Positions 1-5,105 of a DNA stretch of 7,225 nt are shown piece by piece. The stretch covers positions 1 through 7,225 of the forward strand of contig JAJZEJ010000574.1 in NCBI GenBank assembly GCA_021828635.1. Direction: 5' to 3'. The stretch is from Chloroflexota bacterium. Its GTDB lineage: Bacteria > Chloroflexota > Ktedonobacteria > Ktedonobacterales > Ktedonobacteraceae. How positions within the stretch are numbered: position 1 is the stretch's first letter; each line of letters starts with the position of its first letter. Position numbers and translations under genes: made by a program. The notes beneath the pieces are model-generated. The model saw only the letters and a list, made by a program, of their open reading frames with translations, did no database searches and was not told where the DNA came from.

Positions 1-88
1 GTGCTTGCACACTCCTGGCATAATCATCTATACTACTCATGACGATGTTTCTTTCGGTGGCCTGGCGCTCTTCTTGGAACAAGAACAC
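1..88 (-). CDS. Possible start of a gene running off the left edge
   Basis: On the minus strand a reading frame is open from a TGA inside the hairpin at 98-130 to the window edge. Possible starts are GTG at 88, TTG at 82 and ATG at 40. The visible residues (…FQEERQATERNIV-MSSIDDYARSV…) have a protein-like mix of charged and polar residues. No convincing SD precedes any of the starts; AAGAGG in the hairpin arm is the nearest purine-rich stretch to the GTG. Only about 29 residues are visible, so no family can be named. It could be a real gene downstream of the left operon or a chance open frame. Confidence 0.3.
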   Translation of the reverse strand, partial: MFLFQEERQATERNIVMSSIDDYARSVQA

Positions 89-97
89 AAGGCGAAC

Positions 98-130
98 GGC
101 TCAGCCTCTTTTGCTGGAAGAGGCTGAGCC
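98..130 (-). terminator. 13-bp perfect hairpin after the left operon
   Basis: GGCTCAGCCTCTT (98-110) and its exact complement (118-130) flank a 7-nt loop. On the minus strand the hairpin begins 8 nt after the stop of the 148-residue gene, where an operon terminator belongs. The bases after the stem are only moderately T-rich (GTTCGCCTTGTGTTCTTG), not a clean U-tract. It may therefore be a weak intrinsic terminator, an RNA-stabilising 3' end, or an attenuator before the reading frame at the left edge. Confidence 0.5.
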
Positions 131-138
131 AGATTTCG

Positions 139-585
139 TTAAAAAGGGCTTTCGTTTCTATCTTCTGAATCTAAGTTTCCCCATATATTTATGTCGGAAC
201 CGGATGGTGGTTCGTCGCTAGCTGCTTTTACTTGGCGTATCTCTGGGTCAAACTCTTCATCTGGTAAGATCAGGTAGGTTTCTGTTGCGCTGGTGTATTC
301 GGCTGCGCTATCTCCGGTGCCTTTGTATTGCAATGTGATTCCAGTGCTAGCCTCCTGAATCTCGCCAGTGTTCCAAAATTCTACTCCCTGCCGGTGTTCC
401 TGTTTACCGTGGCTCCATGTCCACACCCCTGCTGGGTTGTAAGCTAGTGCGACGACGACAAGTGATGGGATGCTGCTCAGGTCAGTGATGTTGCCTCCTA
501 CTTTTTTAATCCAGGCTCTTGCGGCTGGACTGACGTAGCCTACCGCTAGCCAATGGAGTGCAAGCTGTTTTGCTTCTTCGTTCAT
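139..585 (-). CDS. Hypothetical protein, 148 residues
   Basis: I do not recognise this protein. The frame could start at ATG 621, but no SD precedes it. ATG 585 has GAAGGGGG five bases upstream, so I chose that start (148 residues). The N-terminal 30 residues are helical and basic (LALHWLAVGYVSPAARAWIKK). A short hydrophobic run follows (about 40-52, SLVVVALAYNPAG), then a Trp/His-rich part (about 54-72, with VWTWSHGKQEH) and an acidic, Ser/Pro-rich C-terminal third that is probably flexible. No signal peptide, full membrane helix or Cys cluster is visible. It is the last gene of the leftward operon and is followed at once by the hairpin at 98-130. A role with the genes upstream is inferred from position only. 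Confidence 0.7.
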   Translation of the reverse strand: MNEEAKQLALHWLAVGYVSPAARAWIKKVGGNITDLSSIPSLVVVALAYNPAGVWTWSHGKQEHRQGVEFWNTGEIQEASTGITLQYKGTGDSAAEYTSATETYLILPDEEFDPEIRQVKAASDEPPSGSDINIWGNLDSEDRNESPF

Positions 586-637
586 TTTTGCCCCCTTCGT
601 TGTGATATTTCCTGTAGCCATAGGCTACGTAATTTGT

Positions 638-835
638 TTAGTGTGGGAAGTGTGAGGTCGGTATCCATTGCTCACAAATTTCGCACCAGTGCCAGTTAAG
701 CTCATCAATAGGTATTTCATTCACATAGATGAGTGCGTTCATTGCACCCCATGCGTCAGCGAAGACGCCACCCAGGTGTCCACGTAGTCTATCCGATGAC
801 ATTGGTCTTCTTATTATAGTCCCGTCTCCTTTCAT
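638..835 (-). CDS. Small protein with a CxxC-x7-HxxH zinc-binding tail
   Basis: A 65-residue protein with four candidate zinc ligands packed at its C-terminus: C51, C54, H62 and H65, in WCEICEQWIPTSHFPH. The spacing is a very short form of a CCHH zinc finger. The N-terminal part (RRPMSSDRLRGHLGG) is basic, and the middle (FADAWGAMNALIYV) is hydrophobic and probably helical. ATG 835 has GGAG four bases upstream, a rather short spacing; an in-frame ATG at 802 has only a weak AAGAAG. It sits between the frame-broken acidic ORF (12-nt gap) and the 148-residue gene. A nucleic-acid-binding or structural zinc role is likely from the ligands alone; I know no family for it. Confidence 0.65.
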   Translation of the reverse strand: MKGDGTIIRRPMSSDRLRGHLGGVFADAWGAMNALIYVNEIPIDELNWHWCEICEQWIPTSHFPH

Positions 836-847
836 CTGGCTCCGATT

Positions 848-989
848 CTACTCCGCTATTGATTTTAGTTCCTGGCCTTCGTCGTCTGGCTCTGGCTCTG
901 GTTCGCTATCCTGCTGGCCCTCGGTTATAGCTTCTGGGTGAGTGACCCTGAGTAATTGGTAATGGTGTTGGCAACCATCTATGTAGCAT
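848..989 (-). pseudogene. Small acidic protein gene, apparently frame-broken after its start
   Basis: AGGAGG (1001-996) followed by 6 nt and ATG at 989 is among the best translation starts in the window. The frame of this ATG gives only 27 residues, of unlikely composition (MLHRWLPTPLPITQG…), ending at a TAG at 908-906. The adjacent frame from 985 to the stop at 850-848 codes for 45 natural-looking residues: YIDGCQHHYQLLRV, then a tail of Glu-Pro repeats (SEPEPEPDDEGQ) ending in LKSIAE. That frame has no ATG, GTG or TTG back to a TAA at 1093. Removing one base just after the ATG would join start and body into a protein of about 46 residues. This could be a real mutation, a sequencing error or a recoding event. 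Alternatively, only the 27-residue peptide is made. Confidence 0.5.
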
Positions 990-1007
990 CTATCTCCTCC
1001 TGCTTTG

Positions 1008-1763
1008 TTATATGCCAGCGCGGTGACGTTCGTGGTAACGGTGTAGACTTGCGCTGATCTTCGCGCCGATCTCTCGGCGCTTGGCGTCGGTTAAAAAGGC
1101 TAGTGGGCGGCCCTGATAATACTTTTCTTGAAGGATGTCTTTTTCGAGGTTGTATCTGCTTTTTGTGCGCTTTGGAAGTTTGTTCACGTATGAGATTGCT
1201 GCTGGATCGCCTTTGGCGTATGCTGCTAGTAAGATATTATGTCCGTACTGTGTGCAGCGCAGTCTATCAAACTCTGGTGCTGTAATTGACACAGCCGTTT
1301 CGCGTGGCTTAAACCGGTGGTTTGAGTTAGTTTCCCAGGTGGGAATGGGTAGGTAACTATCGTGCAATCCACAGATGACCAGCCTGAAGTCTGGCCGGTC
1401 ATCGATGTGATAGTGGTAGTAGTCGCTGCTCTTTGCTAGTACTACTGCGCTACGTAGGTGTTTTTCCTTGAGGATGTTGATTAGCGCATCTGGAGCTGGG
1501 TCGAATGTCTCTTTGAGGGTGCTGATCAGCTCGTCAGGTGTTAGATTAGCCTTGTGCATGTAGTAGAATTCGCAGGCGTTAGCGTGTTGTAGTAGCTGGT
1601 TGTGTGTTCGCTGCGCTTCTTCAGAAGAGTTGTAGCGAATTACGTCTATGCTGTTGTTGGTGGCCGAGGATGGCACAATCGCATATCCGGCGCTGATATG
1701 CTGGCTGTAGAGTGCAGCCCAGGTTCTTATTCGGGTATAGCGGCTGTACGGACGCTCGGCCAT
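1008..1763 (-). CDS. Hypothetical protein, 251 residues
   Basis: I do not recognise a family. The protein is soluble and basic at both ends, with no signal peptide or membrane helix. Residues 1-60 are rich in Arg, Tyr and Ser. Residues 74-107 look helical, and about 104-142 alternate hydrophobic residues in a beta-like way, with DYYHYHIDDRPDFRLVICGLHDSYL. The C-terminal part (195-251) is strongly basic and ends in a helix, TDAKRREIGAKISASLHRYHERH. This loosely recalls the small helical DNA-binding repeats found beside homing endonucleases (NUMOD type), so nucleic-acid binding is a guess. Its SD, GAGGAGG, lies inside the last codons of the upstream membrane-protein gene. The start follows that stop by 3 nt, so the two are probably translationally coupled and may act together. 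Confidence 0.75.
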   Translation of the reverse strand: MAERPYSRYTRIRTWAALYSQHISAGYAIVPSSATNNSIDVIRYNSSEEAQRTHNQLLQHANACEFYYMHKANLTPDELISTLKETFDPAPDALINILKEKHLRSAVVLAKSSDYYHYHIDDRPDFRLVICGLHDSYLPIPTWETNSNHRFKPRETAVSITAPEFDRLRCTQYGHNILLAAYAKGDPAAISYVNKLPKRTKSRYNLEKDILQEKYYQGRPLAFLTDAKRREIGAKISASLHRYHERHRAGI

Positions 1764-1766
1764 TGC

Positions 1767-2861
1767 TTAATCCTCCTCCTCTGATTCTCCGTCGATGAAT
1801 TTAGTGTTTGGTGGTGGTAGTTCTTTTGTTGCACCCATGAGATTGGTAAGCATGGTAATGATTGTCTGTCTTTGGTCAGTGGGCATTTCGGGATCGAAGA
1901 TGGCCCGCATGGCGCTATTGCGCATTCGATCAATGAGTACCTTTTGCTCCTGCTCGGACTGCATGCTTTCGATCTGAGCTTGGTTTTGCATTCGTGCGAC
2001 TTCTTTTTGTGTATTCATCCGGTCTTGGCGCATCTCGGCTTCGATGCCGACTTCCTGTACCTTGATGGCTCCGGCGTTGAGCTTTTCGACTTCGAGTGCT
2101 TTCATGTCAAGCAGCTTTTCAGTGAATTTGGTTTCTTTGTCTTGCTGCTCTATTGCCAGTTCGCCTGATGTGGGTTTTTCTTCGCTGACAAACGCTGTGT
2201 AGGCATCGGCTACAAGGGCGGCTAGAGAGCGAACGATGGCGATTGTCCAGACTCCCATTGTGCCGATGTCGCCTGGGTTGGTTTGTGCGACGACAAATGC
2301 TATTTGCGTTGCGGCTACGCCAATGGCGAGGAATGCCCAAAATTTTTTGAGGGTTTCTAGCTTGTGTTTCTCCTTGTCTGTCCATCCAGTAGAACGTTTA
2401 TCAGCACGGTTACGTAGTCGCTTTGAAGTGAATGAGATAGCGAGAAGTGTACCTTCTGCAATCATGGATACTGCGATGATGGTAAAGCCGGTGAACCAGT
2501 TTTGTACCTTTTGCCGTTCCCAGAGGACAAGGAATATTTCGCCGATGGTTCCTAGAGCGAATAGGATAGGTCCGGCCCAACTCCATACTTGGTTGAAGTT
2601 GTCCATGAACTGTGCAGTCCCGCTTAGATCGAACGAAACGCTGTTACGCCGTTCCTCTACTTGGTGCAGTAGTTCCTCTGGTGAGAAAGTAATGAGGGAG
2701 ACTTTGCCGTTTTGAACGGTCTTTACTCCTGGTGTGCTGGAAGCTTGGCTATTGAGCGGGCCAGTGTTTGGATTCTGCTGGTTATTCCGTTGTGACTGGC
2801 TGGTGGTTGGTTGTGTAGTGCCTGGTCGCCGATTCTTAAAAGGGTTGCCGAAAATTCCCAT
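1767..2861 (-). CDS. Membrane protein with four TM helices and a long cytoplasmic coiled coil
   Basis: I chose ATG 2861 (364 residues) because AGGAG at 2875-2871 lies nine bases upstream; the in-frame ATG at 2870 touches that SD. Residues 1-50 are a disordered Gln/Asn/Ser/Thr/Pro-rich leader. Four hydrophobic segments lie near 93-114, 123-144, 174-193 and 202-225, with basic and polar residues between the second and third (SKRLRNRADKR). From about 228 to 320 the chain is a long charged helix rich in Glu, Gln, Lys and Met, likely a coiled coil. It ends in a Pro-rich linker and an acidic tail (GESEEED). The family is unknown to me. The layout suits a scaffold or sensor at the inner membrane with a cytoplasmic stalk, for example part of a transfer or virion machine. 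It heads the left operon. Confidence 0.8.
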   Translation of the reverse strand: MGIFGNPFKNRRPGTTQPTTSQSQRNNQQNPNTGPLNSQASSTPGVKTVQNGKVSLITFSPEELLHQVEERRNSVSFDLSGTAQFMDNFNQVWSWAGPILFALGTIGEIFLVLWERQKVQNWFTGFTIIAVSMIAEGTLLAISFTSKRLRNRADKRSTGWTDKEKHKLETLKKFWAFLAIGVAATQIAFVVAQTNPGDIGTMGVWTIAIVRSLAALVADAYTAFVSEEKPTSGELAIEQQDKETKFTEKLLDMKALEVEKLNAGAIKVQEVGIEAEMRQDRMNTQKEVARMQNQAQIESMQSEQEQKVLIDRMRNSAMRAIFDPEMPTDQRQTIITMLTNLMGATKELPPPNTKFIDGESEEED

Positions 2862-2877
2862 GCTGTGCATCTCCTAC

Positions 2878-2897
2878 ACTGCAACTTTTTTTGCAGT
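2878..2897 (-). promoter_or_regulatory. Leader hairpin next to the membrane-protein SD
   Basis: ACTGCAA and TTGCAGT form a perfect 7-bp stem with a 6-nt A-rich loop on the transcribed strand. The stem ends two bases before the AGGAG of the 364-residue gene, so it could affect ribosome access or mRNA stability. The rest of 2898-3023 has no gene and no promoter I would defend. A short CGTGGC-AA-GCCACG palindrome lies at 2949-2962. Confidence 0.35.
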
Positions 2898-3023
2898 AAA
2901 GTGGTTTAATCGAGAAAAATCCAGGGAATAGTCAGGTAATTTGTTGAGCGTGGCAAGCCACGTTGACGCCATGCTGGGGCTATAGAGCGGTCACGAAAAT
3001 TTCTGGACAAGTCTCGCAAAAAT

Positions 3024-3065
3024 GCCGGTAGGACTCTCTCAGGGTTGGATTTGAAGCCTACCGGC
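3024..3065 (-). terminator. Rho-independent terminator after the 83-residue gene
   Basis: On the minus strand GCCGGTAGG (3065-3057) pairs perfectly with CCTACCGGC (3032-3024) across a 24-nt loop, and the stem is followed at once by ATTTTTG. It begins 8 nt after the stop of the 83-residue gene. A GC-rich 9-bp stem plus a T5 run is a good intrinsic terminator, although the loop is long. It separates this gene from the membrane-protein operon. Confidence 0.6.
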
Positions 3066-3073
3066 GTATCGAG

Positions 3074-3325
3074 TTACGATGCTTGCGAATCTCGTGTTGT
3101 CTTGAAGCTCTCACGCTTCTTCGCTGCCATCTCCCGCGTCTGTCGGTTCTCGATTAGGATGTTTAGCTTGGTTGCTGCCTCATATCGCTTGTTCATGACG
3201 GCGAGCAGCTGCTTGTAGGTCTGAAACATGAATTCAGACTCAGCCCCCTCCATCGCCTTCTTGATACGGTCGCGCTCGGCTAAGAATGCTTGGTACTCGG
3301 TTGAAGAAATGTCGAAGTCAGCCAT
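3074..3325 (-). CDS. Small charged helical protein, 83 residues
   Basis: I do not recognise it. The frame is open from ATG 3388, but only ATG 3325 has a good SD (AGGAG, 8-nt spacing), giving 83 residues. Almost the whole chain from residue 8 to 72 is predicted by eye to be helical and rich in Glu, Lys, Arg, Ala and Met (TEYQAFLAERDRIKKAMEGAE, then QTYKQLLAVMNKRYEAATKL). This suggests a helical hairpin or coiled-coil dimer. The C-terminus is basic (EMAAKKRESFKTTRDS). It has no signal peptide, Cys or catalytic motif. The gene stands alone: an inverted repeat lies in its leader and a terminator follows it. Possible roles include a small regulator or a structural or chaperone-like protein; none is shown. 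Confidence 0.7.
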   Translation of the reverse strand: MADFDISSTEYQAFLAERDRIKKAMEGAESEFMFQTYKQLLAVMNKRYEAATKLNILIENRQTREMAAKKRESFKTTRDSQAS

Positions 3326-3357
3326 GTTAAAATCTCCTATCATATCTTTACTTTGTT

Positions 3358-3392
3358 CCACATGGCTGCTAAAATGAGAAGAGGCCATGTGG
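3358..3392. repeat. 9-bp perfect inverted repeat upstream of the 83-residue gene
   Basis: CCACATGGC (3358-3366) and GCCATGTGG (3384-3392) are exact complements separated by 17 nt. The repeat lies 33 nt upstream of the chosen start, in the 164-nt gap that follows the excisionase-like gene. It could be an RNA hairpin in the leader or an operator for a dimeric DNA-binding protein such as the neighbouring HTH protein. The gap also has a weak 6-bp pair GCCGTG/CACGGC (3411-3416, 3447-3452). I see no gene in it. Confidence 0.5.
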
Positions 3393-3489
3393 TAACGCTT
3401 GGTTCACAATGCCGTGCTTTCCTTTAAGTTTGGCGACTGGTAGGGACACGGCTTAATTTTTACTCTACGATTGACGATGTTTTGTTGGT

Positions 3490-3663
3490 TTACCGGCCTG
3501 ATTGGCGTTCTATGTATTCGTTCAATGCACTCTCAGGTACCCGTATCTGTTTGCCTATTCTGATAGAACGTAAGTCTCCATCATTGATTAGCTTCCGTAC
3601 TGTCGATACTGAGATTTGAAGAATACGCGCCACATCTTCCACTGTGTAAAATTTTTCTGCCAT
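3490..3663 (-). CDS. Excisionase/MerR-type helix-turn-helix DNA-binding protein
   Basis: A 57-residue protein with the classic short excisionase-family fold (HTH_17, winged helix). The N-terminal pattern FYTVEDVARILQISVSTVRKLI forms the helix-turn-helix (about 6-26). GDLRSIRIGKQIRVPESALNEYI follows, with the wing and the conserved R-I-G-K and R-V/I-P motif (about 29-51). Such proteins bind DNA as recombination directionality factors or small transcription regulators. The start ATG 3663 has GAGGT five bases upstream. A candidate promoter lies at 3696-3724, so it is probably transcribed separately from parA and the RHH gene. No integrase is visible in the window, so a regulator of this replicon is as likely as an excisionase. 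Confidence 0.85.
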   Translation of the reverse strand: MAEKFYTVEDVARILQISVSTVRKLINDGDLRSIRIGKQIRVPESALNEYIERQSGR

Positions 3664-3695
3664 ATACTACCTCGCATCACAAGATGCTTACTACC

Positions 3696-3724
3696 AATAT
3701 ACACTAAGTCCTAGTAAACTGCAA
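3696..3724 (-). promoter_or_regulatory. Candidate sigma70-type promoter of the HTH gene
   Basis: On the minus strand TTGCAG (3724-3719), a 17-bp spacer and TATATT (3701-3696) lie 33 nt upstream of the HTH start codon. The -10 is close to consensus and the -35 has only the TTG part. The rest of 3725-3840 is AT-rich and holds no gene I can support. Confidence 0.4.
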
Positions 3725-3830
3725 TAGATGATAGCAATTGATACCAAGATGGACGTAGTGGCATTGGAATTATCACATATTAGTTAGATTATAGACCCTT
3801 TTGTACTATGGTTCTCTGGTGTCGCTGCAT

Positions 3831-3847
3831 GTTGTAGTGGCTACAAC
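3831..3847 (-). terminator. Short hairpin over the stop codon of the RHH gene
   Basis: GTTGTAG and CTACAAC form a perfect 7-bp stem with a 3-nt loop that includes the TAG stop of the RHH partner gene. No U-tract follows, so it may protect the 3' end of the parA transcript rather than terminate it. Confidence 0.3.
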
Positions 3848-4173
3848 TCTCGTAGGTTGTCAACATCGCACTGATCGATAAGGTAGCGTATGATGTCGTT
3901 GCGGTTGATCTTCCTCTTGTGGCGTTGCCGAAACTCCATTTCGAGAGTGTCCAGCTTGTCATCCTGTTCCTGAGTGAGATAAAAAGTGACTTTTTTGTCT
4001 TTTTTGGGACTAGTGTTGGTTTCGCGCTGTATATTAGGTATAGCCTGTTCTGTCACAATATCACCTTCTAATGGTGTTGCTGTGTTTGTAGAGGTGGTTG
4101 CTAGTATAATGCTTGGAGCCTGCTGTGCTTCTTGGGTAGCCTTGATGAAGGCGCTTTTTCGCTTCTCTGGCAT
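3841..4173 (-). CDS. Ribbon-helix-helix partition partner of ParA (centromere-binding/repressor)
   Basis: A 110-residue protein whose C-terminal half fits a ribbon-helix-helix DNA-binding domain: a beta strand KKVTFYL (60-66), a helix TQEQDDKLDTLEMEFRQRH (about 67-85), a turn KINR, and a second helix NDIIRYLIDQC (92-102). The first 55 residues are low-complexity, with basic residues at the start (MPEKRKSAFIK). In type Ib systems such flexible tails contact ParA and stimulate its ATPase; that is family knowledge, not shown here. The start overlaps the parA stop by one base (TAATG), and GGAGGT lies nine bases upstream inside parA. As in ParG and omega systems, it should bind the repeat array upstream of parA, both as centromere and as autorepressor site. 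Confidence 0.8.
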   Translation of the reverse strand: MPEKRKSAFIKATQEAQQAPSIILATTSTNTATPLEGDIVTEQAIPNIQRETNTSPKKDKKVTFYLTQEQDDKLDTLEMEFRQRHKRKINRNDIIRYLIDQCDVDNLREL

Positions 4174-4928
4174 TATTGTTGTACCTCCGTTTCAGCGATG
4201 AGGGTGCCTGCTAATTTGTCCCAGAACTCTCCTAGTTTGGGGTCAAAATCTGAGATGTCGGTGCCGCTTGTCACGGCATCCTTGTATTTGGTTGTGGCCC
4301 GTACTGGCTCTGGGTAGAGCTGATCCCCGTACTTGGCGCGTAGAGCTTGTAGTATCTCCTTATGGTGGGCTAGGCGTTGATCGTACAGTGTGGGAAGGAT
4401 GCGCCATATCTTGAGTGAGGGATTTAGCTCAATCTCTTTGATGTCTTCTATGGTGTTGAGGATAAGTTTTACAGTGCGTTCGGCCATAAGCTCGGTAGAT
4501 ACTGGCACGAGTACCCATTGTGCGGCGGTTAAGGCGTTGGCTGTCAAGACTCCCAAGGATGGCGGGCAATCAAGTATGCAGTAGTCGTACTTGTTGGCGA
4601 ATTGGCGCAAGAATCGGCTAAGGGTGCGCTCCTGGTTGCGCTTTGCTGGTAGCTGTATCTCTGCGGCGGCTAGATCAATGGTTGCAGGTAGTAGGTGAAT
4701 CTGTTCGCCGATAATTAGCGGTGGCAAAATGGCACCGTCTAATAGCGCGTTGTAGATTGTGGTAGTGAGCGTTTCGGGGTTGGTGAAGTATTCGGTTAAG
4801 CTTCCTTGGGGGTCCATATCCACGAGTAGGATAGTTTTTCCTGCCCGTGATAGGGCGGCGGCTAGGTTTACTGCTGTACTGGTTTTGCCTGTGCCGCCCT
4901 TCTGGTTACTGATAGCGATAGTCTCCAT
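4173..4928 (-). CDS. parA: ParA/Soj-type Walker ATPase for DNA partition
   Basis: A 251-residue ParA-family ATPase. It begins directly with the deviant Walker A motif KGGTGKTS (10-17) carrying the signature lysine K10. DMDPQG (37-42, Walker A'), and Walker B CILDCPPSLG (117-126) follow, then the LVPVSTELMAERTV region (140-153). There is no N-terminal HTH, so it resembles Soj and type Ib ParA rather than P1 ParA. Such proteins bind DNA nonspecifically as ATP dimers and move or space plasmid or chromosome copies through a partner bound at the centromere. AAAGGA lies six bases before ATG 4928. The partner gene follows with a one-base overlap, and the repeat array with an embedded promoter lies just upstream. 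Confidence 0.95.
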   Translation of the reverse strand: METIAISNQKGGTGKTSTAVNLAAALSRAGKTILLVDMDPQGSLTEYFTNPETLTTTIYNALLDGAILPPLIIGEQIHLLPATIDLAAAEIQLPAKRNQERTLSRFLRQFANKYDYCILDCPPSLGVLTANALTAAQWVLVPVSTELMAERTVKLILNTIEDIKEIELNPSLKIWRILPTLYDQRLAHHKEILQALRAKYGDQLYPEPVRATTKYKDAVTSGTDISDFDPKLGEFWDKLAGTLIAETEVQQ

Positions 4929-4984
4929 TCTAATTCCTTTCGACTTAAAAACCGTTACACTGTGTAACGGTGCTACTGTGAAGC

Positions 4985-5014
4985 AGTATAACAGTGTAAC
5001 GGTGTAACTGTCAA
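4985..5014 (-). promoter_or_regulatory. Promoter of the parA operon inside the repeat array
   Basis: On the minus strand a perfect -35 TTGACA (5014-5009) and a near-perfect -10 TATACT (4990-4985) are separated by 18 bp. Transcription would start near 4978, about 50 nt before the parA start. Both boxes are built from array units, so a protein bound to the array would block RNA polymerase. This predicts autorepression. Confidence 0.6.
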
Positions 5015-5025
5015 GCAGTATAACA

Positions 5026-5088
5026 GTGTCACCGTTACACAGTAGTACGGTACTACTGTACTACTGTACTACTGTGTAACGGTGACAC
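5026..5088. repeat. 23-bp perfect inverted repeat within the array
   Basis: Positions 5026-5048 are the exact reverse complement of 5066-5088, with 17 nt between. The arms start at GTGTCACCG and end at GTGACAC. The repeat preserves the 8-bp phase. It could form a cruciform, or an RNA hairpin at the end of the transglycosylase transcript, but no U-tract follows on either strand. Confidence 0.75.
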
Positions 5089-5105
5089 GGTATAACGGTG
5101 TTTTT

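Larger units (their letters stand above)
4948..5099. repeat. Array of 19 contiguous 8-bp units (ACNGT core), likely centromere/operator
   Basis: The 152 bp divide without gaps into nineteen 8-mers of form NNNACNGT. Seventeen have ACNGT and two (4980-4987, 5012-5019) have GCNGT. The phase is never broken, and the flanking 8-mers on both sides lack the core. ACNGT reads the same on both strands, as expected for a half-turn site of a dimer. Higher-order order is present: three identical ACTACTGT units (5052-5075), a 17-bp direct repeat at 4981 and 5013 (four units apart), a 21-bp palindrome (4951-4971) and a 23-bp inverted repeat. Known RHH partition proteins bind such tightly spaced short repeats. 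By position this is the parS/operator of the ParA-RHH pair. Confidence 0.85.

Noticed and set aside
39..221. Open plus-strand frames here and at other places such as 1872-2168, 2236-2715 and 6841-7122
   Set aside because: All are antisense to better-supported minus-strand genes or to the terminator hairpin, lack good SD sites, and have unnatural composition.
586..621. N-terminal extension of the 148-residue protein to ATG 621
   Set aside because: No SD before 621, whereas GAAGGGGG is well placed before ATG 585.
439..1030. Similar short string ALAYNxAG in the 148-residue protein and in the open frame covering 1010-1035
   Set aside because: The second copy lies in an out-of-frame shadow of the 251-residue gene, so the match is probably chance.
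2949..2962. CGTGGC-AA-GCCACG palindrome
   Set aside because: The 2-nt loop is too small for a stable hairpin. It could be an operator, but there is no second copy or other support.
3024..3065. tRNA-like or attachment-site remnant (7-bp acceptor-like stem and a TTCAAATCC stretch)
   Set aside because: Only 24 nt lie between the arms, there is no cloverleaf, and a T5 run follows the stem. A terminator explains it better.
3326..3388. N-terminal extension of the 83-residue protein
   Set aside because: No SD before 3388; the extension would cross the 9-bp inverted repeat, and AGGAG is well placed before ATG 3325.
3411..3452. GCCGTG/CACGGC inverted repeat
   Set aside because: Only 6 bp with a 30-nt loop; expected by chance.
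4948..5099. CRISPR array or replication iterons
   Set aside because: Units are 8 bp and contiguous without spacers, so it is not CRISPR. Iterons are usually about 20 bp beside a rep gene, and none is seen here, while a ParA/RHH pair is adjacent.
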